A stretch of 30,332 bases of DNA. It comes from a virus. The stretch lies in the IMG/VR virus record IMGVR_UViG_3300044712_000255, positions 1 through 30,332 of that record. The stretch is one strand, 5' to 3'. A model generated the notes under the pieces. It saw only the letters and a program-made list of their open reading frames with translations, was not told where the DNA came from and made no database searches. Position numbers and translations under genes: made by a program. How positions within the stretch are numbered: position 1 is the first letter of the stretch; each line of letters opens with the position of its first letter. Positions 26,845 through 30,332 of this stretch are shown here, one piece after another.

Positions 26845-26983
26845 GAGTTATGTTGTAAGAAATACCCTGTGTAAAGGTTTAGGACACAATGCAGAGCCTG
26901 CTGGAAACTGCCCATATACAGGAGTTACATATGATTATTGCAAGCGTTGCAGTTACATGATACCAAGGGAGTATGTAGATTGA
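26822..26983 (+). CDS. 53-residue zinc-ribbon-like protein
   Basis: A small protein with LCKGLGHN, GNCPYTG and YCKRCSYM: Cys17, His22, Cys30, Cys40 and Cys43 could form a zinc site. GGAAGAG lies before ATG. It overlaps the membrane peptide by 23 bases and the GroES gene by four. Confidence 0.65.
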   Translation: MDLIQKIKSYVVRNTLCKGLGHNAEPAGNCPYTGVTYDYCKRCSYMIPREYVD

Positions 26984-27276
26984 TTAAGCCAGTAGGAGCA
27001 ATGCTTCTAGTAAAACTTGAAGAAGAAAAAGATACCGTTACAAAGTCAGGACTTGTTGTAGCAGCATCCTTTAAGCAAACTGATTTAAAGAGTGGTGAAG
27101 TTTTAGATGTAGGATACGGTGAGCCAAATGCGCTTAACGGTGAATTAATTACAATTCCATTTAAGGTTGGGGATGTCGTAATGTTCCAAGATCGCACATG
27201 GCATGATGTAGAGGATGAAGACGGTAATAAGTTTGCCCTACTCAACTACAAGCAGGTTCTTGCAAAGAAGGAATAA
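26980..27276 (+). CDS. groES: GroES co-chaperonin
   Basis: A 98-residue GroES, the usual length. IKPVGAMLLVKLEEE begins the fold, the mobile loop is TKSGLVVAASFK, and GEVLDVGYG, FKVGDVVMFQDRT and FALLNYKQVLA complete it. TTG 26980 is chosen because AAGGGAG lies eight bases upstream and the length then fits the family; an upstream TTG at 26938 would add an unrelated extension. No groEL is seen in the window, so it probably caps the host GroEL, as phage T4 Gp31 does for capsid folding. Confidence 0.92.
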   Translation: MIKPVGAMLLVKLEEEKDTVTKSGLVVAASFKQTDLKSGEVLDVGYGEPNALNGELITIPFKVGDVVMFQDRTWHDVEDEDGNKFALLNYKQVLAKKE

Positions 27277-27861
27277 ATGAAGATATTTGGTGTAAGTCTA
27301 GGTAGGAATGGAACGCAGTCTCTAAGCAAGTTCTTGAGACAGCAGGGGTTTAGTGTAACTCATTTCTATAACTATAAGCTAATACCATTGGGCCAGTTTG
27401 AAGAAAGTTTGGACGGGATCTTAAAGCATTTTGACAGTATCCCAGATACAGATGCCTATATAGATATACCAACTTGCTTAGTCTATGATGTAATGCATGA
27501 TAGATTCCCTGATGCTAAGTTTATTAATATAGTTAGGCCAATAGATGACTGGATTGCGTCTATGGAAAAGATGAATGGTTTGCATGGTCATGATGGTGAT
27601 CCTTATGCATTTGAAGAGGTATATTGCAATTTTTATGAAAAGACTGAAAAGAAAAAGATTCAGGATTTGACTAAAGACGAACTTAGATTTATTGGAATGT
27701 ATCATTTAACTAAGGCTCGTGATTTCTTTAAAGATAAAGATAATTATCTAGAGATATCCTTGCATGACCCAGAAATTGCTAGTAAAATAAGGGACTTCGT
27801 TGGAGGAACAGTAAACTGCGAATTCCCATGGACAGATATAGCTGGAGGAAGACCCGAATGA
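27277..27861 (+). CDS. Sulfotransferase-like protein
   Basis: A 194-residue P-loop-type protein. GVSLGRNGTQSLSKFL matches the PAPS 5'-phosphosulfate loop of the Sulfotransfer_4 type (G-x-x-R-T/N-G-T-x-S-L), followed by HFDSIPDTDAYIDIP and FPDAKFINIVRPIDDWIASM, where the R-x-x-D-x-W-x-x-S segment contacts the 3'-phosphate. It starts immediately after GroES. The substrate could be a glycan, lipid or peptide. The APS-kinase-like fusion upstream could provide PAPS. It is somewhat short for the family, and a kinase-like use of the fold cannot be excluded. Confidence 0.8.
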   Translation: MKIFGVSLGRNGTQSLSKFLRQQGFSVTHFYNYKLIPLGQFEESLDGILKHFDSIPDTDAYIDIPTCLVYDVMHDRFPDAKFINIVRPIDDWIASMEKMNGLHGHDGDPYAFEEVYCNFYEKTEKKKIQDLTKDELRFIGMYHLTKARDFFKDKDNYLEISLHDPEIASKIRDFVGGTVNCEFPWTDIAGGRPE

Positions 27862-27935
27862 TTCATTGGATATCAGGATTTTTTTGGTGGAGTGCTATTT
27901 TTATCTGTGGCTTTATGGTGGATAATAGGGGATGA
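27858..27935 (+). CDS. 25-residue membrane micro-protein
   Basis: A very short gene, largely one membrane helix (HWISGFFWWSAIFICGFMV). A strong GGAGGAAG ribosome site ends eight bases before ATG, and the ATGA overlap with the sulfotransferase gene is the usual style here. Too short for homology; kept because of the ribosome site. Confidence 0.5.
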   Translation: MIHWISGFFWWSAIFICGFMVDNRG

Positions 27936-27953
27936 CCGAAATTAGTTTTACTA

Positions 27954-28006
27954 TTGACAAGCGTGTTTCAATAGTATATTATTAATGCATACTAGAAAGG
28001 TATAAA
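27954..28006 (+). promoter_or_regulatory. Promoter and leader for SPFH gene
   Basis: TTGACA at 27954-27959, a 17-base spacer and TATTAT at 27977-27982. The leader of about 18 bases carries AAAGG at 27996-28000, six bases before ATG 28007. A conventional promoter with a ribosome site, in contrast to the leaderless ones. Confidence 0.72.
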
Positions 28007-28939
28007 ATGCTAACAACAGCTATTTTGGCGGTACTTTTAATCTCTACAATTATTTCAACAGTGGTGTCTGTTAAGACTAAGACAACTCAAAAAGAAACAG
28101 AATATGGAGATCAGATTAATCCAAGACGCATTTCCTGGGTTATCACATCAGTTTTATTTGTAATTACATTTTTAGGAACATTTTTATCAACATTTACAAT
28201 TGTTAAGGCAACAGAAGTTGCTGTTCCAGTATCATTTGGTCAGGTATCTGACCCACTACGATCTGGCGTACATTTTGTTGCACCATGGGTATCAGTTGAG
28301 ACATATCCAACCCGCCCAGTTACAATTGAATTGTCGGGCAACGATAAGATTCTTGCCCGTACAGCAGATGCTGGACAAATGACTGTAGAAATTGCTGCTC
28401 GTTGGCGTGTGGAGGCTTCAAAGGCTAAGCAGCTTTACTTGCAGGTTCGTACAGGAGATGATGATAGAATCAGTCAAGATATTGTAATCAAGAATCTTCG
28501 ACAGGCAGTAGGTCAGGTATATTCGGTTACAGGAAACCTTGATGCGCTTAATGATCGTGTTAAAACTACAGAAGCAATTAAGCTCCAGCTTGACCAACAG
28601 CTAGTAAAGTATGGTATCACAATCGAAGACATTAATCTTCGATCTGTAGAGCCTGATGAAAAGACAGCAGCAACAATTTCACAGTACGCTTCACAGCAAC
28701 AGGCAACCCGAATTGCAGAAGAGGCAAAGAAAACTGCTACTATTGAAGCAGAACGTCGTGTTATTGAAGCGCAGGGTCTTAAGCGTTCTGCTGCAGCAGC
28801 AGGTGGAATGACGGCCTCGGAGATGCAATCGGTTTGCATGCAGGTATGGCAGCAGGTAGTAACCAAGGGTATTGAAAAGGGCGTAACTGTCTATACAACA
28901 CCTTGTGGTAATTCAGCAACAACTGTGATTGCTAAATAA
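28007..28939 (+). CDS. SPFH/Band-7 (prohibitin-like) membrane protein
   Basis: A 310-residue protein with two N-terminal membrane segments (about 4-21 and 44-67) followed by an SPFH domain (VKATEVAVPVSFGQV, SGVHFVAPW, VEIAARWRVE, GQVYSVTGNLDAL) and a helical region, AEEAKKTATIEAERRVIEAQG, where flotillin-like proteins oligomerise. The tail ends with two Cys. SPFH proteins form membrane rings that control proteases or membrane domains; HflK/C of this family regulates FtsH and phage lysogeny in E. coli. Here it may guard the phage against host proteolysis or organise the membrane. Codon use is more even than in its neighbours. Confidence 0.88.
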   Translation: MLTTAILAVLLISTIISTVVSVKTKTTQKETEYGDQINPRRISWVITSVLFVITFLGTFLSTFTIVKATEVAVPVSFGQVSDPLRSGVHFVAPWVSVETYPTRPVTIELSGNDKILARTADAGQMTVEIAARWRVEASKAKQLYLQVRTGDDDRISQDIVIKNLRQAVGQVYSVTGNLDALNDRVKTTEAIKLQLDQQLVKYGITIEDINLRSVEPDEKTAATISQYASQQQATRIAEEAKKTATIEAERRVIEAQGLKRSAAAAGGMTASEMQSVCMQVWQQVVTKGIEKGVTVYTTPCGNSATTVIAK

Positions 28940-29182
28940 ATGAATTGCGGTCTCTGTGGTCATGAGATAACCAAAGCATGTAATGCTGCAGGTTATTACC
29001 AAAAAACGGACAATGGTGAAATAGATATTAAGCTATGCCATCCAGATTATCCGTCAGAAGATCACAGAGACTGCTATCATTTATACACAGTCTATGGAGT
29101 AAGGAGTAAGTCTACAATGAGAAGAATATCAAAGGAGTTAGAATGGCATCACCAATTATTATCTTTAATCCAACAGGATTAA
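28940..29182 (+). CDS. Small zinc-motif phage protein
   Basis: An 80-residue protein starting CGLCGHEITKAC, with SEDHRDCYHLYTVYGVR later. This Cys/His pattern suggests a zinc site and is familiar from actinophage hypothetical proteins. It begins directly after the SPFH stop and overlaps the next gene by 40 bases, which is long; the last 13 residues may be poorly conserved. Confidence 0.7.
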   Translation: MNCGLCGHEITKACNAAGYYQKTDNGEIDIKLCHPDYPSEDHRDCYHLYTVYGVRSKSTMRRISKELEWHHQLLSLIQQD

Positions 29183-29538
29183 CAGATGATCAAGTTAAAT
29201 TAATTAAGCAGGCATTAGATGAAGCTTATCGTGCAGGGTATGAAACTGCTAAAGAATTTTATCAATTAAAGCTAGATACAACGATTACAACTAAAAATCC
29301 TGATACTGGCATAACTTTTGGCTGGCCAAATGGTGGGTACAGTATTACGAATAATGAATGTTCTCATGGAGTTGAAAAGGGTACTTACCCAACTGCGGGT
29401 ATGACTTTTGCAGACACTGAGGGTACATTTGCAGATACCAAGAATGCTTATTGTGGTCATATGTTCGTTACACCTGAAAATAAGGCTAAAGGAATCTGTG
29501 GATTATGTGGCATATCATTTGATGAGTGGCATGGATAA
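29143..29538 (+). CDS. Hypothetical protein with C-terminal zinc ribbon
   Basis: A 131-residue protein: helical N-terminus (TDDQVKLIKQALDEAYRAGY), a middle Gly/Thr-rich part with two similar steps (GMTFADTEG and GTFADTKN), and a C-terminal zinc-type ending, YCGHMF and GICGLCGISFDEW. AAAGGAG before ATG gives a strong ribosome site. Function unknown. Confidence 0.72.
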   Translation: MASPIIIFNPTGLTDDQVKLIKQALDEAYRAGYETAKEFYQLKLDTTITTKNPDTGITFGWPNGGYSITNNECSHGVEKGTYPTAGMTFADTEGTFADTKNAYCGHMFVTPENKAKGICGLCGISFDEWHG

Positions 29539-29753
29539 TGCCTAAAAGAGCAAAAGCTTCTTCAAAGAAAGGAAGTAATGTGGGTTCATATATGACTGAT
29601 TCTGGACGAATCTTTGGACAACTGAATAAAGATTTAGATGATTTAACACGTAGAATTGCTGGTGAGAATACTATTCTCATTAAAGCACCAAAGAAAAAGC
29701 GTTCAAAGATATCTAGATGGGTAACGGGGGCTAAAAATGTGGAAGATAATTAA
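29538..29753 (+). CDS. Small basic protein
   Basis: A 71-residue Lys/Ser-rich protein, PKRAKASSKKGSNVG at the start and APKKKRSKISRW near the end, probably nucleic-acid- or membrane-associated. ATG 29538 is preferred over the in-frame ATG 29526 because it makes the TAATG overlap common in this phage. Unknown family. Confidence 0.65.
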   Translation: MPKRAKASSKKGSNVGSYMTDSGRIFGQLNKDLDDLTRRIAGENTILIKAPKKKRSKISRWVTGAKNVEDN

Positions 29754-29982
29754 AAGATATATTGATCGTGTTCCAGACGAAGTTTATATTTTTGTAATTT
29801 TTTTAATACCTCTTATAGTAATTTTTGTAACTGCTACCGCTTGTGATTCAGAAGAAAATACAGACCCTAAAAAGGGCATTGTTTGGGTTGGCAATTCTAT
29901 TACTAAAAGATGCGACGGTACTACACTAATATACAATGGCGAGGGAACCTCAGCAATTTTAAACAGTACAGAGTGTATGTAA
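29737..29982 (+). CDS. Membrane-anchored protein, possible lipoprotein
   Basis: An 81-residue protein with a basic start, a hydrophobic helix (YIFVIFLIPLIVIFVTATAC) and a Cys directly after it that resembles a lipobox, though the helix is longer than usual. The remaining 45 residues have two Cys and form a small exported domain (IVWVGNSITKRCDG). It overlaps its upstream neighbour by 17 bases. Phage lipoproteins can serve superinfection exclusion or lysis; neither is shown here. Confidence 0.65.
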   Translation: MWKIIKRYIDRVPDEVYIFVIFLIPLIVIFVTATACDSEENTDPKKGIVWVGNSITKRCDGTTLIYNGEGTSAILNSTECM

Positions 29983-30278
29983 TGGACAAAATTGAATGGC
30001 CAGAAGATCAATTAGATTATTCAGATAGCTTTACTATTAAAGTAACTAAGGTTAACTACGGCGGATTCTTTAATCATTGGGAAGCCGACCTCGAATTTGC
30101 AGAAGATGGCAAATATTGTGAAGTTACCGCTCCAACTATGGGCGGGGCTATTGACGAAGTTATTAATTACCTGTATGATACAGCCTATGAGTGGACAAAA
30201 GATGATGCTAACAACCCTGGATATAATGCAGATACATCAAGCAGTTTCAACGACAGCATTAGAAAACAATTGGAATAA
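29982..30278 (+). CDS. Hypothetical protein
   Basis: A 98-residue acidic protein with aromatic beta-rich first half (DSFTIKVTKVNYGGFFNHW, EADLEFAEDG) and a helical second half, reminiscent of small double-psi or KOW-like phage proteins, without a recognised family. ATG 29982 is preferred over the upstream in-frame ATG 29910 because it overlaps the previous stop (TAATG). Confidence 0.68.
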   Translation: MDKIEWPEDQLDYSDSFTIKVTKVNYGGFFNHWEADLEFAEDGKYCEVTAPTMGGAIDEVINYLYDTAYEWTKDDANNPGYNADTSSSFNDSIRKQLE

Positions 30279-30332
30279 AGAAAAACAGCAAGAAGTGTTT
30301 AATCAAACAGTGGCGGAGCTGATTAAATCACA
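30226..30332 (+). CDS. Partial hypothetical gene cut by window end
   Basis: An open frame running off the window: QIHQAVSTTALENNWNKEKQ then EVFNQTVAELIKS. It overlaps the previous gene by 53 bases, so the true start may be further downstream. The helical, charged sequence looks like coding sequence but no function can be assigned. Confidence 0.45.
   Translation, partial: MQIHQAVSTTALENNWNKEKQQEVFNQTVAELIKS

Overview
This window looks like part of a lytic-type phage genome, most likely a large tailed phage of an AT-rich aquatic actinobacterium. The phage call rests on a terminase large subunit preceded by a probable small subunit, a peptidase plus peptidoglycan-binding endolysin, holin-like membrane proteins, two tRNA genes and dozens of tightly packed small genes. 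The actinobacterial host is inferred from a WhiB-like iron-sulfur regulator, a ThyX-type thymidylate synthase, frequent leaderless promoters and secreted proteins that look like actinobacterial surface proteins. Every gene I support is on the + strand, start and stop codons commonly overlap (ATGA, TAATG), and no stretch over 300 bases lacks a gene.

Layout. 1-2725: DNA-processing genes (PD-(D/E)XK-like protein, Cas4/RecB-like Fe-S nuclease, RuvC-like resolvase, zinc and helix-turn-helix small proteins). 2722-5230: a glycosyltransferase-methyltransferase fusion, an NAD-dependent sugar epimerase and a conserved helical protein. 5259-7826: terminase subunits and a zinc protein. 7839-8278: tRNA-CAT and tRNA-Arg(TCT) around one small gene. 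8323-11327: endolysin, Dps-like protein, IMPDH/GMP-reductase-like enzyme and Hsp20. 11330-15091: FmdB-like zinc ribbon, two virion-like beta proteins, a 715-residue secreted PA14/coiled-coil protein and two holin-like membrane proteins. 15127-18962: small conserved phage proteins, the WhiB gene behind a striking symmetric promoter, and a solitary proteasome/HslV-like peptidase. 18996-21725: secreted subtilisin-like protease, thioredoxin and a secreted surface-like Ala/Thr-rich protein, closed by a strong terminator. 21749-24871: DUF2061 membrane protein, radical SAM/SPASM enzyme, Cys/Met-type PLP enzyme and two micro-proteins sharing an N-terminal MCxxCGC motif, ending at a second strong terminator. 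24920-27935: APS-kinase/nucleotidyltransferase fusion, second DUF2061 protein, ThyX, CDGSH micro-protein, GroES and a sulfotransferase-like protein. 28007-30332: SPFH membrane protein and small zinc or membrane proteins.

How the parts may work together. Several themes recur: proteostasis and stress (Hsp20, GroES, HslV-like peptidase, subtilase, thioredoxin, Dps-like, SPFH), sulfur chemistry (Cys/Met PLP enzyme, APS kinase domain, sulfotransferase, Fe-S proteins), nucleotide supply (IMPDH/GMPR-like, ThyX) and cell-surface or sugar functions (PA14 protein, surface-like protein, glycosyltransferase and epimerase).

The clearest signals not explained by gene content are: a repeated promoter layout in which the -10 box lies 6-7 bases before the start codon, implying leaderless mRNAs; a 38-base dyad centred on the -10 box before the WhiB operon; and the paired MCxxCGC micro-proteins beside radical SAM and PLP enzymes. 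All functional calls come from reading motifs by eye; no database search was run.
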